From NCBI GenBank assembly GCA_019914995.1, contig CM034144.1:1312001-1376000 (forward strand): a stretch of 64,000 bases of DNA. Direction: 5' to 3'. Shown here piece by piece: positions 1 through 10,936 of this stretch. The stretch comes from Acanthochlamys bracteata. Its lineage: Eukaryota > Streptophyta > Magnoliopsida > Pandanales > Velloziaceae. Below the pieces are notes generated by a model. The model made no database searches. It saw only the letters and a list, made by a program, of their open reading frames with translations, and had not been told where the DNA came from. The stretch's first letter is position 1. Each line of letters begins with the position of its first letter. Made by a program: the position numbers and the translations under genes.

Positions 1-90
1 GAAATTTTACAGTAACTCTTTTTTGGTGGTTTCTGACTTCTATTATTCGACTTTTCACAAAATTTGTGTTCTTGTCAGTCACACGCAAGT

Positions 91-96
91 CACGTG
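91..96. promoter_or_regulatory. G-box (CACGTG) upstream of RTF2
   Basis: A perfect palindromic CACGTG lies about 70 bp upstream of the TATA box of the RTF2 gene. G-boxes bind bZIP and bHLH factors in plants. Position and sequence are seen; use in vivo is inference. Confidence 0.5.
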
Positions 97-162
97 CCTT
101 TTGTCCCTATACTCGTTCCGAAATTTCTTTTCCGTTTTCATCCACCGACTCTCTTCATCTTC

Positions 163-170
163 TATATAAA
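163..170 (+). promoter_or_regulatory. TATA box of RTF2
   Basis: TATATAAA sits 42 bp before the RTF2 ATG. If transcription starts about 30 bp downstream, the 5' leader is very short (10-20 nt). This supports using the ATG at 212 as the start. Confidence 0.6.
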
Positions 171-211
171 CAAAAACCTAAGTCGCTAATCAACTTCACA
201 TCTATCAAACA

Positions 212-1219
212 ATGGCCCAAATCTTCGTTCAATCGCCGGAGCTCAGCCGCTCAACCGCCGCGATTTCTCTTTCCTCCTCTTCCACCTCCACTCTCGGCCA
301 CCTCAAGTTTTCTCTCCTTCCTCCATCTCTGTCGCCCAACTCATTATTCTTCTCTCTCTCCGGCAAACCAATCTCCGATTCAACTCTTCTCTCTTCAATC
401 CCTCCCTTCTCTACGCTCTCTCTCTCGTTCCGTCTCCCTGGCGGCGGTGGAGATGGCGGCGCTACGGGAGCTGAATCACGTGACTGTTATCTCAAGATGT
501 ACGCCATTAAGAAGCCCGACAAGGTTGATCCGAACGAGACCAGATTGTCTCGATGGACCACGTGTTCTCTCTCCGGCGAACCATTGAAAGCTCCGATTGT
601 TATCGATCGATTAGGTAATTTGTTTAATAAGGAAGCCTTAGTTCAAGCTTTGATTTTTAAGCGTGTTCCGAAAGAATTTGGTTATATTAGAGGGTTGAAA
701 GATATGATTGAAGTTGAATTATCGGAAATTTCCGGCGAGAAGAATCGTGAGGTTGGATTTCAGTGTCCGGTGACTGGGCTGGAGTTTAATGGGAAGTACC
801 CCTTTTTTGCAATCAAGGGGTGCGGGCATGTGTTGAGTAGCAAGGCTTTCAAGGAAGTGAAATCATCCGCGTGCCTTGTTTGTCATGCGGAATTTTCAGA
901 GAATGATAAGATTGTGATTAATGGGAGTGCAGAGGAGGTGAAGGTGTTGAGGGAGAGGATGGAGGCGGAGAAGGGAAAGGTGAAAGGGGAGAAGAAGGAG
1001 AAGAAGGTTAGCGGTATGAAGCATGCTTTAGATGGTAAGAAGGTGGAGAATGGGGTCAAGGAGGATGGTGGTGGGAAGGGAGCTAAGAGGTGCAAGGCAG
1101 CTGCAATGATACCGGCTAATGCAACCAAAGAAGTGTATGCATCAATTTTCACCTCGTCAAAGAAATCAGACTTGAAAGAGACCTTCACTTGCCGGTCGCT
1201 CCCATTAGGAAGGAATTGA
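212..1219 (+). CDS. RTF2: RTF2 (replication termination factor 2) family protein with N-terminal ubiquitin-like region
   Basis: Single-exon gene of 335 residues. Residues about 76-330 match the RTF2 family: a Gly-rich start, then the conserved core with WTTCSLSGEPL and the IVIDRLGNLFNKEA stretch. A RING-like zinc site of C2HC2 type follows (C185, C204, H206, C221, C224). Next come a Lys/Glu-rich linker (about 243-290) and the conserved C-terminal tail around ATKEVYASIFTSSKKSD. Family members stabilise stalled replication forks in fission yeast, and the Arabidopsis protein affects pre-mRNA splicing and embryo development; nuclear location is expected. Residues 1-78 are a plant-side extension that aligns with ubiquitin (start QIFV, end FRLPGG). 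The extension is Ser-rich and lacks most ubiquitin lysines. The start fits the TATA box and the UBL alignment. Confidence 0.93.
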   Translation: MAQIFVQSPELSRSTAAISLSSSSTSTLGHLKFSLLPPSLSPNSLFFSLSGKPISDSTLLSSIPPFSTLSLSFRLPGGGGDGGATGAESRDCYLKMYAIKKPDKVDPNETRLSRWTTCSLSGEPLKAPIVIDRLGNLFNKEALVQALIFKRVPKEFGYIRGLKDMIEVELSEISGEKNREVGFQCPVTGLEFNGKYPFFAIKGCGHVLSSKAFKEVKSSACLVCHAEFSENDKIVINGSAEEVKVLRERMEAEKGKVKGEKKEKKVSGMKHALDGKKVENGVKEDGGGKGAKRCKAAAMIPANATKEVYASIFTSSKKSDLKETFTCRSLPLGRN

Positions 1220-1887
1220 TTTTCCTAGAGGGTTCGGATGGTTGTGGTGTTCAAAGGGGTATTCGATAGTAGTGTATTTTTTCTTTCTCTGGTTAATAAT
1301 TGAAGTGTACCTTGTCTCATTGTTATGTTATTAGGAATTAGTTAGTATCAAGCCCTCATGTAATTTACTTCTAGATGCAAGAACATAAGTAATGTTCGGT
1401 CAAGTTGTGTGTACAATTGCCTACTTCCTAATGCTTGACACACAGAGTATATGATGGTGATCTTTGAAGTATTGACATTGATTGTGCTAAATTTCTTCTG
1501 GTTTCAAAAGTAAAATTGTGCAAGATTAGAATTTATTTAAGCTTTAAGCTATTGATGGTCATTTTCTAGAGCTATTTATTGCAGTGGATAGTGGAGAACA
1601 TGTTGGAATCATGCATCTTTTGTATGCAATGAGTTAATGGTAGTACCACACAATATGCAGGGATTATATCTGGTGTTAATTTTTTCTGGCATGGTTATTT
1701 GTTCCTTGGATGAAATTGTTGTAAATGAGAGGAAGAAGCAATCAAACTCTGGCACGCCCTGTATAGAAGGTATATTAGTTTCTTTGTAATTTGTTTGAAT
1801 AGTTTTGGGACTTTGCACAACATGTGATTGTCATAGTATGCTCCTCGAAATGGTTCATGAAAGCATTACACAACACATAATCAGCTA

Positions 1888-2090
1888 TGGCATGTTTCAA
1901 ATGTCCGAAATTTTAGTTCTTTTCATTAGAATTCGAATTCCGGATAGTTCACATGTTTTAAATATAAACTGAATTCAGAACTACAATTCAGAGTTACTAT
2001 ACTTCACTTTTCACCATTTTTAGAAAACAAAAATTAAACTTCATTTCTACTTCAATAAACAATTGAAAGACAAAGGAACTCCATTTCTAA
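1888..2090 (-). repeat. Relic copy of the Tourist-like MITE family
   Basis: The segment starting CATGTTTCAAATG, with an internal ACTGAATTCAGAACTA and CTATACTTCACTTTT, matches the reverse complement of the copy at 21666-21936. The right end and target duplication are not clear, so this looks like a partial or eroded copy. Confidence 0.45.
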
Positions 2091-2299
2091 TATATTTTAA
2101 TAAAATTTTATTTTTTATTTTTTACTTTTGCGAAATTTACTTGTGTATTTAAAATTGTTATAATTTGCTTTTGATTTCGACCTTAGATGACCAAGTTTGA
2201 TGTCAGTTAACGACCTTAGTCGACTTGTTGTCGACCTCTGCGCAACCAGTTAAAGACTAAAGTAGAAATTGATAGATTTTCTGTTTTAGTCTTCATTTT

Positions 2300-2660
2300 A
2301 TTTATTTTCTGTTTCTACATTTTGTGAAAGGATTTTTCTTAGGAGAAGTGTAGATGGTTGCTTTTATTTGGTTGTTTCTTATCTCATTGAGAGAGAACGT
2401 TATCTTTCCGAGAAAGTTGAGAGAGATGATGAGAGAGTTTTTTTATTATATTTGAAGTTTTATCTAGAATTAGTTGTATATTTCAAATCTTTGTATCTCT
2501 TAGTGCATTAATGGCCAAAATATTTATTCCCCTGCCGCGGATGTAGGTTTCTCTTCAAACTGAACCACGTAAATTCTTATCTTAATTTGTTTTATATTGC
2601 TTATTGATCTTGATGTGATTTCATATTACTTGTGACTGATCTTGTTAGATTATTAGTGTT
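2300..2660 (+). mobile_element. Probable Ty1/Copia LTR remnant (fossil)
   Basis: The stretch around 2527-2580 (CCGCGGATGTAGG followed by GAACCACGTAAATTCTT) has the phrase common near the 3' end of many plant Copia LTRs. No internal retroelement genes follow, so it is probably a solo LTR or a fragment. Limits are approximate and age unknown. Confidence 0.35.
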
Positions 2661-4448
2661 GGAGTGCTGAATATTTTTTTATTTATAGTAGATCTGAGTT
2701 ATCTACTTTATATGAAGCTATTTTGTTTTTTTTTTATCATGTATTTGGTGTTCTCTAGCTCTATCGCTTTCGCAACATATTGGGCTATGTCTATTGTAGA
2801 GCAGGCATATTTATGCTGTAAATCAGATTCTCGCCTTGCTCGGTCCTTACGTGGGCGTTCTCTGACTTTTATAAATTGTAAGCATTCTTATCGTGATTCG
2901 GTCGTTGGCTTAATACTTGTGCCGTAATTTTGCGTTCTTGCTTCGCTTTCATGCTAGAGATTTATTTCTTTGGGCCTTTATTGTACTTGGGCGTCGGCCC
3001 TCGTTCTAACAGAACCACTGCATTACTAGAGGAACTGCATTTTGATAGATATCTTAATTCTATGGGGGCATTTTTCATTTTCTTATGGCATACATGGTAT
3101 GAAAATCCATACCCTGGTCATCCCTAATAGTTTGGTAGCAACTTCAATCTCGTGCCAGACGTATGTATTCATCGTATACTTGAGGTATAAAGGCGTTTGG
3201 AACTTTTTCTTTGAATGTACGAGAAATTTAGATGGTAAGTGGTAACCTGCACACTGTAAGCACTGTAGTTTCTCATTAGTACAGCAATATGCTATAGCAG
3301 TATAATGTCTTTAATTCTTTTATCATTCTAGGATGGAGAAAATTCGGAGAAACGGCTGACTGCAACAGTTGCACTACAAATGTAGGCAGCAAAGTCTTTG
3401 GTACATCACTTATGTTGGAGTTTCTGCCATTGCTGGCAATCTGGTTGCTCCGTTTCTTCCATTGTCTTTGTTCTCTGTGCATCAGTGATCTGTGTCTTTC
3501 CCTATACTTAAATATTTAACTTGGAATATTTGAAGGATCACATTCTTCTTCTTTAGATGTACATCCATTTGATGTTTGAAGTTCAAAATGCGTGAGAATG
3601 CACTATATCTGTTATTATTATATAGGGATATTTTATAGCTTGAATCAGAACTTTTGAAACTTACTACTTTGTTCGTCTTATAGACTCGGTCTTACCATAT
3701 AATGGCATCTTCAGTTTCAGCACCATATATGCGACATTAGGCAGGCACCATGAGCCATGGAACTGTTGTGTATCAAGCCCTATTCTCTGTTTAGACAGAA
3801 GGAATTTCCTAATGGAGATTTATGTTTGGATTATCCCTCAAAGACAAGATTGGAACTGCTTTCTCTGCTGATCATGAATTGAAAAATGAATCTGGAAACT
3901 GCAGCTGCAAAACTGAGCCTTCAATGAGTTGAGTTACCTATGAACTGTGGTCTGCCAATAAAGCCAGATATTTCTTGAAGTCCTTAACAAATTGCTGCTG
4001 GTACTAAAGAACTACTAACAGAAGCATACATTAGTGTTCTAGAACAAAAGATTACCATTTTAAACCGATTTGTAACTTCTGTTATGAGACTAGCATGTAT
4101 TTGTTTTCCTTTTGTTGGCTTGTTTTGGTAGTGAAGAACTTTGGAAGTTAAAACAAATATTTTGTCTTATTAATGTCTTTTCCTGCTGGAATCAATAGAA
4201 TTGGTGAGTGTTTGATGGCGCTTATTGCACTAGTTTTCGTTCCCGATAATCTCTCACATTTTTCATTAAACTTATTACAGTATTTAAAATCTTTTGTTCA
4301 AAAATAAAAAATACATGTGAATTATATCGTACAATTTTTATACGTGTAATTCTAACTTTTCAGATAAAAAATTAAACTTATTTTTTGAAAAGATTCAAAA
4401 TAAATTTAATTTCAAACAAATTTTTATTTAAGCACTTCCAAACTTTCT

Positions 4449-4705
4449 GAGCGTGTTTGAGAGCACATTTCAAATGCTACTTTTCAACTTTTTTCTATTT
4501 TACATTTTTCAATATATATTTTATAAATATTTAAAAAATTTATTTAAAAATTTAGATAGTGTAGAAAAATTTTACGTAATAAAATTTTTTTATTACAAAT
4601 TTTTATTATTTTTTAAAAATAAAAAAATAAAACTTATTTTTTATAAAAAATAAATACTTTTTATTTTAAAAAATTTTATTTTATAAGTAATTTTAAACGC
4701 ACCCC
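4449..4705 (+). repeat. AT-rich repeat, GGGTGCGTTT family, copy 1
   Basis: About 255 bp, very AT-rich, bounded by GAGCGTGTTTGAGAG and, at the right, AAACGCACCCC, which are imperfect inverted ends. The interior (TTTAAAAATTTAGATA and what follows) is shared with 12401-12620. It is probably a non-autonomous DNA transposon. Confidence 0.5.
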
Positions 4706-5305
4706 TCTATTTTGAGTGTTCTGCAAGCTGCCAAGAAGGCAATGATTTGCTAAGAGTAGTTGCGTCATCATTAATTTTATAATTTCTATTACAATGAAAG
4801 AGTAACAGTGTGTTTCTTTCACTCTTATAACTCACTCATTACTCATTGCACTAAAAAATTTTTTTTGCTCACTTTCAACTAAAAAAAAAAACATACGAAG
4901 TCATTTTAAATTTATTTTTTCTATAAACATACAAATAAAATTAAACTCACTTTTAACAAATACAATTTATAATAATTTACTTCTCGATAACTTAATTTTT
5001 AATAACTCACTTTCAGCAAAAAATAAATATGCTCTAAAAGTTGAAAGTTGTCGTCTCACCAAGTTCATAAAGCTTTGCAAATAATTAGTTTACATGAATA
5101 ATAATGCAAACTCATAAGCCATTTTAGTGGCCCGTTATTGCGACCTTTTCTTGAAACATACATCAGATCAAGGAGCACAGATTCTGATTCGGAGCTAATT
5201 CATTTATTCAATCTCCAATTTTTTGGTAAACAAGAAAAATAAGAAAATTTTTGATTTTTAATAATTGTCTCTGGTGAAGCAAAGGATTTTTGTTCAGAGT
5301 TTGGT

Positions 5306-7374
5306 ATGATGGAGAAAATTCTTTACCGGTCGAAGAAGAAATCTATCTACAATAATGATGAATTAGAAGATGAACACAAGAAAGAAGAAAAAATCGTTGC
5401 CCAGAAGACTGCCAAAGAAGATGGGGTATGAATTTTTTGTTTCTTTTTTGGTTCCTAGCTTTGAAGCTGAATTTTTTGTGTAATTGGTTTGTTTATTGCA
5501 ACTATTCTTTGAGTATTGAGATCTCAATAGTTTCTTCAGTGTTTAGAATTGCTTACCTAGTGTTAATTTTGGGTTCTGCTTAATTGAATTTGTCAAGGTT
5601 TTCCGTCGTAGTTCTTAAATGTTTGATTCAACGTTTGTTGTAATGGGGTGTGTATCTCTGTTATTACTTTGAAAAAATGGTACGAGTTGTTCTGATTTTA
5701 AGATGAGAAGTTCATGTTTTAAATGATGCATTCACTATCTACGTCATTTTCATGATCCTGGTGTGTGTAAATTGTGATTATTGATGATATTTAAGCTACT
5801 GCAGTGTTTGTAAATGTTTAATTCTTTAAGTATTACTAGTCTACTAGGTTTCAATATCTGGAATCTACTTTGTTAGGACACGCTGATGAAAATTTCTATT
5901 CTGGTGAATGGATTTCAGTTCAAAACTCATCATCTGTGTTGATTGCTGCAGTGTAGTAGAAAGTAGCCTTCCCACAAAATTGAAGTGTTATCAGAGAATC
6001 TTCTGCTTGATTCGTATTAATCAGCTTTAGTGGATATACTTTGCTATGATACATCAACCACTTTTTGCATACCTCATGAATTCTTATTTATCGTGAGATG
6101 ATTCCTCCAGCCAATGTGGCTTGTAAGGAGTTGGTAAATCGCTGCTGATATGTATGCAGTTGGTAAATCATTTCTACAGAACATCTTCCTACGACATTTG
6201 GATTATTTATAAGAATTTAATTTGTCTTTATATTCGTACATACACGTAACTCAAACATGTATATCTGTACAATATGACCGTTTGAAGTAAGCGAGTCCGA
6301 CAATAACAGATAAACCTTATCCAAAAGGTGTGGTTGAGTAACTTGACCTAGTGGAAAAATAAATCCAGCAGAGCTTGGATTGGTGCTTGTAATAAAACCT
6401 GCTAACTAGCTAAGAACATGGTACTTGGATAAATTTGATGCCTAAGTTGCAATTTGAGCTACTTTTTGGTCTTCACAAATTCTTGTGCAATATGGCATAA
6501 CAGGTTTATCATTCTAGCTTCTGCAATGAAGATGGCATTGACAAAGCTTGTGGCTGCCCTCTCCTTCCCCTGAAAAGTCACATAAAGGGTCCAGCTCCTC
6601 CTGCAGATCAAGGTTTTTCTTGGTCGTTACTTCCCTTTTATTTTATTTTGTTTTTTAATTTGTTTTGACACAAGTTGGTCTCGTGTGCAGACAACATTGA
6701 CATTGTTGATGAAGCAATCTCCTTCTTTCGGGCGAATGTTTTCTTCAGGAACTTTAACATTCAAACTTCAGCTGATAAACTACTTGTATACTTGACATTT
6801 TATATCAATGTTGCTTTGAAACGGCTTGAAGGCTGCCGAACATTGGCCGTGGGAACTAAAGCCATTATCAACTTGGGTCTTGAAAAAGTACCTGTTCCTG
6901 GGGAACAAGGCTTTCCCTTTCCAGGCCTCTTTTCTATACCACGATCGCTGGAAGAAGCAGGTATTGACATTTGGTCTTACTATCAGCATGAGCTTTTACT
7001 TCCATAGTTTTTTTATCTGTAGTATAACAGCATATAATTTTGGTTGATTTCAATAATGTAGTATATAGGTCCTTTTGGAGACAGTAGATTGGATAGGTGA
7101 TTGAACAGAGATTTCCTTTTCCTGATATAAATACATTTTCTTCAAAGCTACTACATACATGTTTTGAAGTGCTTTCAGCTTGCTCGGGGCTATCTATTTA
7201 TACAAAATTTCAACGTCTTATGAAACTGCAGAGCTCTTTCGGAACTACTTGAAGCAAATAAGGGAGGAAACTAGTGGAAGGTTGCTTGGCTGTGCTTACA
7301 GACCTAATGGCACTCCAAACAAATGGTGGTTGGCATTTGCTAAGAGGAGGTTTATGAACATTGTCATTCCCTGA
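5306..7374 (+). CDS. ARPC3: ARPC3, Arp2/3 complex p21 subunit
   Basis: Four coding exons: 5306-5425, 6504-6612, 6691-6960 and 7232-7374; phases agree and the protein is 213 residues. From exon 2 onward it is a textbook plant ARPC3 starting VYHSSFCNEDG, with CGCPLLPLKSHIKGPAP, the NVALKRLEGCRTLAVGTKA block, VPVPGE and the C-terminal NGTPNKWWLAFAKR. This subunit is one of seven in the Arp2/3 complex that nucleates branched actin, activated by SCAR/WAVE in plants and needed for trichome and pavement-cell shape. Known plant forms are about 174 residues and start MVYHSS. Here no ATG sits next to that point; the in-frame ATG is in exon 1, adding a charged 40-residue leader. The body is certain; exon 1 is inferred. 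Confidence 0.92.
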
Positions 7375-8924
7375 ACTTTGTATGATCAGTGTATGCAGTG
7401 TGTCGATCAGATATCTTTTTGCAGTTGTGTGTATATCATTGTATCTTCTGTACCCGTTGCAGTCCAACATCCTTTTGGTCTGGCTATTGTGAGTATTGAC
7501 TTCAAGATGACATTTTTGCCCCGTGATTGAATGTCAAACGAAGCTGATTATTCTGTAACATTGTTTTGTACGACTCGTCTATATAGAAATGAATAACCAT
7601 CTTCCTTTGAAAACTGTGCTTACCATGGATATGTTGGAAATGCGAATGGAATTTCTCATTTTGGATAAGTGCTTTTCTGTGAAGCTTACAGGTATATCTT
7701 TGTCAATCAAAACTGCAGAATGCAACATTTTCGCCACACTTATGCCAGAAATTTTCATTGTGTGCAGTATTGCTGTTGAAAGTTCCATATTGTCCAAAAC
7801 ATTTAGCATGGCATCTTCATATATGCAACCTGCTCGACATCAGATTGGAGCTTCCAGTTTCAGCATTACCAGAAATACATGCGACTTTACTTTGTTCATG
7901 AGACAACTGCTTATAGTGAAGAACTTGATTCACTGTCATTGTATTCATTTAGGTTATTATACAAACCCAGGTTAATGAACTTACATGCAAAAACCACCTA
8001 CCAGACAGATGATAGACGTCTTACAACTACCACGGTGATGACATACAAGAAAGAAGCTTCACAAGCACGCCCCTCCGCCTTCACGCATATCTTTTTCCCT
8101 CTCACCCAACCTAGTTAGCCAACACTCTTACAACTGAGCTCCTATAAGGCTCAGTTCCATCCATCCTCGTAACTCGCACAGCCATTGCATTTCTTCCACC
8201 ATTCTCCTTATGGCTTTCTACCTTCCTCCAAAAAGTGCACACTCTTTAACCCAAATATGTCTCTGGACAACCTGTTGAAACTACATGATGCAGAACCAAT
8301 GCCTTGGCATGAAAAGGGAATATGAAGTGCAATGACTCAACAGTCTGACACCATCCCTCTCACTGCTGTCCTTAAACTCCTACCTATTCCCCATCCCTCA
8401 CATTGTTCTTCTTAAACCTCCTAGCAGCCGTTCCTATTTACTTCGCACTTGAGGTCCTTCCCATTTCCTCTCGACCCATACAGCGGCCTCCCCTCAGGCC
8501 AATTTCTGCCCCTCCTCTTGACCAGCTCATCGCTTACCATCTCTTCCACTATGCCTCTAATTTACCTTCCTCCTCTCCTCCCCAAAGTGTGTTCTTTACA
8601 TCAATAAATTTTTGCTACAAAATGTGGAAACTACATGCTGCAAAATCAAAGTCAATGTCTTGGTCAGAGCAGGGAACTAGGTACGCAAAATCAATGATTC
8701 ACAGAAGGCAGCCAACAATGGAAGCACAACTGTGTAACAAGCCATCCACTTAGAGCAAAAGCTAAAATGTACACACAAGGAATGAACACCAGCATCATCA
8801 CACACAAATCATCAAACAGAGAGTGATTCACCAAACAAAGGTTTTTTTTTTCATTTCATTGATTTCTTATTTAAATAACTATCCATAATTTTATCCAAAG
8901 GTAATATTTTTCTCTCTTCCTTCC
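7375..8924. other. Intergenic region between ARPC3 and CAF1
   Basis: It holds the ARPC3 3' flank and the CAF1 3' flank. Open frames of 128 codons (7589-7975) and 116 codons (8403-8753) have no recognisable family and are probably chance. A diverged direct duplication lies at 8188-8676. Confidence 0.5.
8188..8676 (+). repeat. Diverged tandem duplication, two units about 350 bp apart
   Basis: Unit 1 (8188-8320) and unit 2 (8538-8676) share ordered blocks: CATTTCTTCCAC with CATCTCTTCCAC, TACCTTCCTCC, AAAGTG, GAAACTACATGATGCA with GAAACTACATGCTGCA, and ATGCCTTGG with ATGTCTTGG. They are clearly related but well diverged. No coding function is apparent. Confidence 0.5.
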
Positions 8925-9758
8925 TCAATGAGTACCATTTTCGACACCCAAGCCATATAAGACTCCAGCGTACTTTTCAGTAGAACCATTGAAGAAGGAC
9001 TCCTTGAGCTTGCGGAAAGCACAGGAGGTCAACAAGCTGTCCGACCCCGCCTGGTGGCAGACTCCAACACGTTCCACATCCAGCAGCTCAGCAAGCTTGT
9101 TAAGCCCACCATGAAGACTGTTGCAGAACTTCATCAGGTGCTTGATATCATACACAGTTGGAAAATAAATCTTGATCAGCTCAAAGAACCCAGCTTGAGT
9201 GTTGGGTAGATTCTGATTGGTCAGCAGCTTGAGCAGGTACCCAAAATCATAGCCGGAATGGAATGTAACCCAGTGGACTGAATCATTAAGCACAACACCT
9301 GACGACATAAGCAGTTCTGCAAATCTATGAGAATCAATGCCACGTTCAAGGTTCTTACGGAAGTCAATCCCAGACTGACGGAGCAGCTCGATGGAATCAT
9401 GAGCAAAGACGTCTTGCGAAGGATCGAATTCACGGAAATTGAACTGCCAAACACAACCGGATCCGGTTCCGCAATCGGGCAACTTCCCAGACTCATCAGA
9501 AAAGGTAAGACCAAGCTGAATCAGCTTCAACATATCGACGTTCTGCTTCAAAGTTGCGTAATTGAACTCAGAGCTGGTCTTGAAATTGCCCACTGGACGA
9601 CAAACGATTCCGGGAAACTCCGTATCCATCGCGATATAAGGAAAATCATCAACAATAGCTCGAATTAATTCGAACTCTGCCTCAAGATTGTCTTCCCATA
9701 CCTCCCGGATCTGGATCGACTGCTCCTGTTTTGCTTCGTTGCCCTTCACCGTCGACAT
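8925..9758 (-). CDS. CAF1: CAF1-type poly(A) ribonuclease, CCR4-NOT catalytic subunit
   Basis: Single-exon gene of 277 residues, the usual length for plant CAF1. It is a DEDD 3'-5' exoribonuclease that shortens poly(A) tails in the CCR4-NOT complex. The catalytic acidic residues are visible: D45 and E47 in AMDTEFPG, D171 in [10 protein letters not shown], and D240 in [11 protein letters not shown], with H235 just before. REVW near residue 19 is the usual family start. It resembles the CAF1-7/CAF1-6 group rather than the shorter stress-induced CAF1a/b group, but I cannot place it firmly. The 5' flank carries a telo-box and an 88-codon ORF that overlaps the start codon. Confidence 0.95.
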   Translation of the reverse strand: MSTVKGNEAKQEQSIQIREVWEDNLEAEFELIRAIVDDFPYIAMDTEFPGIVCRPVGNFKTSSEFNYATLKQNVDMLKLIQLGLTFSDESGKLPDCGTGSGCVWQFNFREFDPSQDVFAHDSIELLRQSGIDFRKNLERGIDSHRFAELLMSSGVVLNDSVHWVTFHSGYDFGYLLKLLTNQNLPNTQAGFFELIKIYFPTVYDIKHLMKFCNSLHGGLNKLAELLDVERVGVCHQAGSDSLLTSCAFRKLKESFFNGSTEKYAGVLYGLGVENGTH

Positions 9759-10012
9759 AATAACAAGAACAAACCTTTGAATATGGCATACAACAAGAAA
9801 ACCCTGATTAACTCTTCCGGTTGCAGTTTAAACCTCTTGAAACACAAAGATCCGGCCACGGAGGAATGAAATCCAACGACGGCGGAGTTAGGGTTTGGTG
9901 AAATTGGGGGAAATTGAAGATTGAAATTGGGGGAAGATTGAAATTGAAAAGATTTGGGGAGTAAGATTTGGGTGGGGGTTAGAAACGGGAGCACCGATCC
10001 CGTTCTCTGCAC
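9746..10012 (-). other. Upstream ORF overlapping the CAF1 start
   Basis: An 88-codon ORF in another frame runs through the region expected to be the CAF1 5' leader and ends 13 nt inside the CAF1 coding sequence. If the leader is transcribed unspliced from beyond 10012, it would compete with CAF1 initiation. A leader intron (for example with a donor at CAAAG|GTTTG) could remove it. Its protein has no known family. Confidence 0.35.
9888..9896 (-). promoter_or_regulatory. Telo-box (AAACCCTAA) in CAF1 5' region
   Basis: AAACCCTAA on the coding strand lies about 130 bp upstream of the CAF1 ATG. Telo-boxes are common near transcription starts of plant growth-related genes and are bound by TRB-type Myb proteins. 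Seen in the sequence; activity inferred. Confidence 0.45.
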
Positions 10013-10643
10013 AGTCGAACCACCACCATTTTTAGATCTCGAGAAATTGAGTTGGTCTTCGTTATTTCTTATTCTCTATCGCCAAAACAAAGGGTTGAAA
10101 TAAAACTAGACAATGCAAAAATGAATCATGCCTTACGTTCCACTATACCGCCGGTATATTTTAAATTTTACATAAATAGCAACGTGGGAGTTGTAATTGC
10201 TTTAAACTCACGCAGCTGTTTCTATATCTAGTGAAGAGTTGCGGCGTAGTAGAATGTTTGGAAAGAGATAATAGAGGGAAGCTTATGAGGAGAGTGGGGC
10301 CCGCTTCAGTTGGCGACTAGGATTAAAGTTTGACGGCTGTCAGTTCAGATATTTACTTTTTCATTTTTTTTTATTTTTAAAATTCTTAATTTTAATAAAC
10401 TAATAAATCGTACATTGTAAATTATAATATATAAAATACAAACTATTCTAAAAAGTATTTTTTATAAGAAAACGTTTTTTCTTAATTAATTGTAAACGAT
10501 TCTCACTCGTTGTTTCCTCATATTCATAATTATATTTCAAAATTCTTAATTCCTATAATTATTACTCAAGCTGTATTAAATATTATTTAATTATTTATTA
10601 TTCATAATTCGTAAGTTTCTGAAAATCATGTATTATTACGTTA

Positions 10644-10936
10644 GGATATATTTCAAACACCAGTAATTTTATTTTTTTCGCCAGATTTTAAAATTCGAAC
10701 AGTTCATATATTTCAATTACACAAGAAATTCATAACTCTATTTTTACGTAAAAAATTTTAGTTCTAATTTTTTTATTTACATAATTTTTAATATAACTAT
10801 ATTTTTTAATTTTCAGCACACTTTCAAAATTTATTGAAAAATAAATACTGAATTTCACTTCTATTTTATTTTTCAAAAAATTTTATTTTATATTTTATTT
10901 TTACGAAACTCAGTTACGGATATTTAAAATACGCCC
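10644..10936 (-). repeat. Tourist-like MITE copy (TTA target duplication)
   Basis: About 293 bp flanked by TTA on both sides (10641-10643 and 10937-10939). Ends GGATATATTTCAAACAC and ATTTAAAATACGCCC are imperfect inverted repeats. The interior matches the copy at 13988-14279 in reverse orientation. TTA/TAA duplications are typical of PIF/Harbinger-related Tourist MITEs. Confidence 0.65.

Larger units (their letters stand above)
1220..5305. other. Intergenic region between RTF2 and ARPC3
   Basis: No gene that I can recognise. It holds the RTF2 3' flank, a MITE relic (1888-2090), a probable Copia LTR remnant (about 2300-2660), and an AT-rich repeat (4449-4705). Another AT-rich stretch (about 4803-5045) resembles one at 36630-36855. 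Open frames of 60-90 codons at 2664-3245 show no family I know. The last few hundred bases are the ARPC3 promoter. Confidence 0.6.

Noticed and set aside
66-587. 173-codon frame overlapping the RTF2 gene start
   Set aside because: It is another frame of the RTF2 coding sequence and leader; the RTF2 frame has clear family homology.
883-1188. Antisense ORF in RTF2
   Set aside because: Shadow of the Lys/Glu-rich linker on the opposite strand.
2664-3245. Several 65-87 codon frames in the spacer after RTF2
   Set aside because: No family, start context or splice partners; adjacent to a probable LTR remnant.
7589-7975. 128-codon frame after ARPC3
   Set aside because: No recognisable family and no motif; treated as 3' flank.
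8403-8753. 116-codon Pro/Ser-rich frame
   Set aside because: Composition reflects the local C/T-rich duplicated sequence, with no family match.
9327-9668. 113-codon antisense frame in CAF1
   Set aside because: Shadow of a conserved coding exon.
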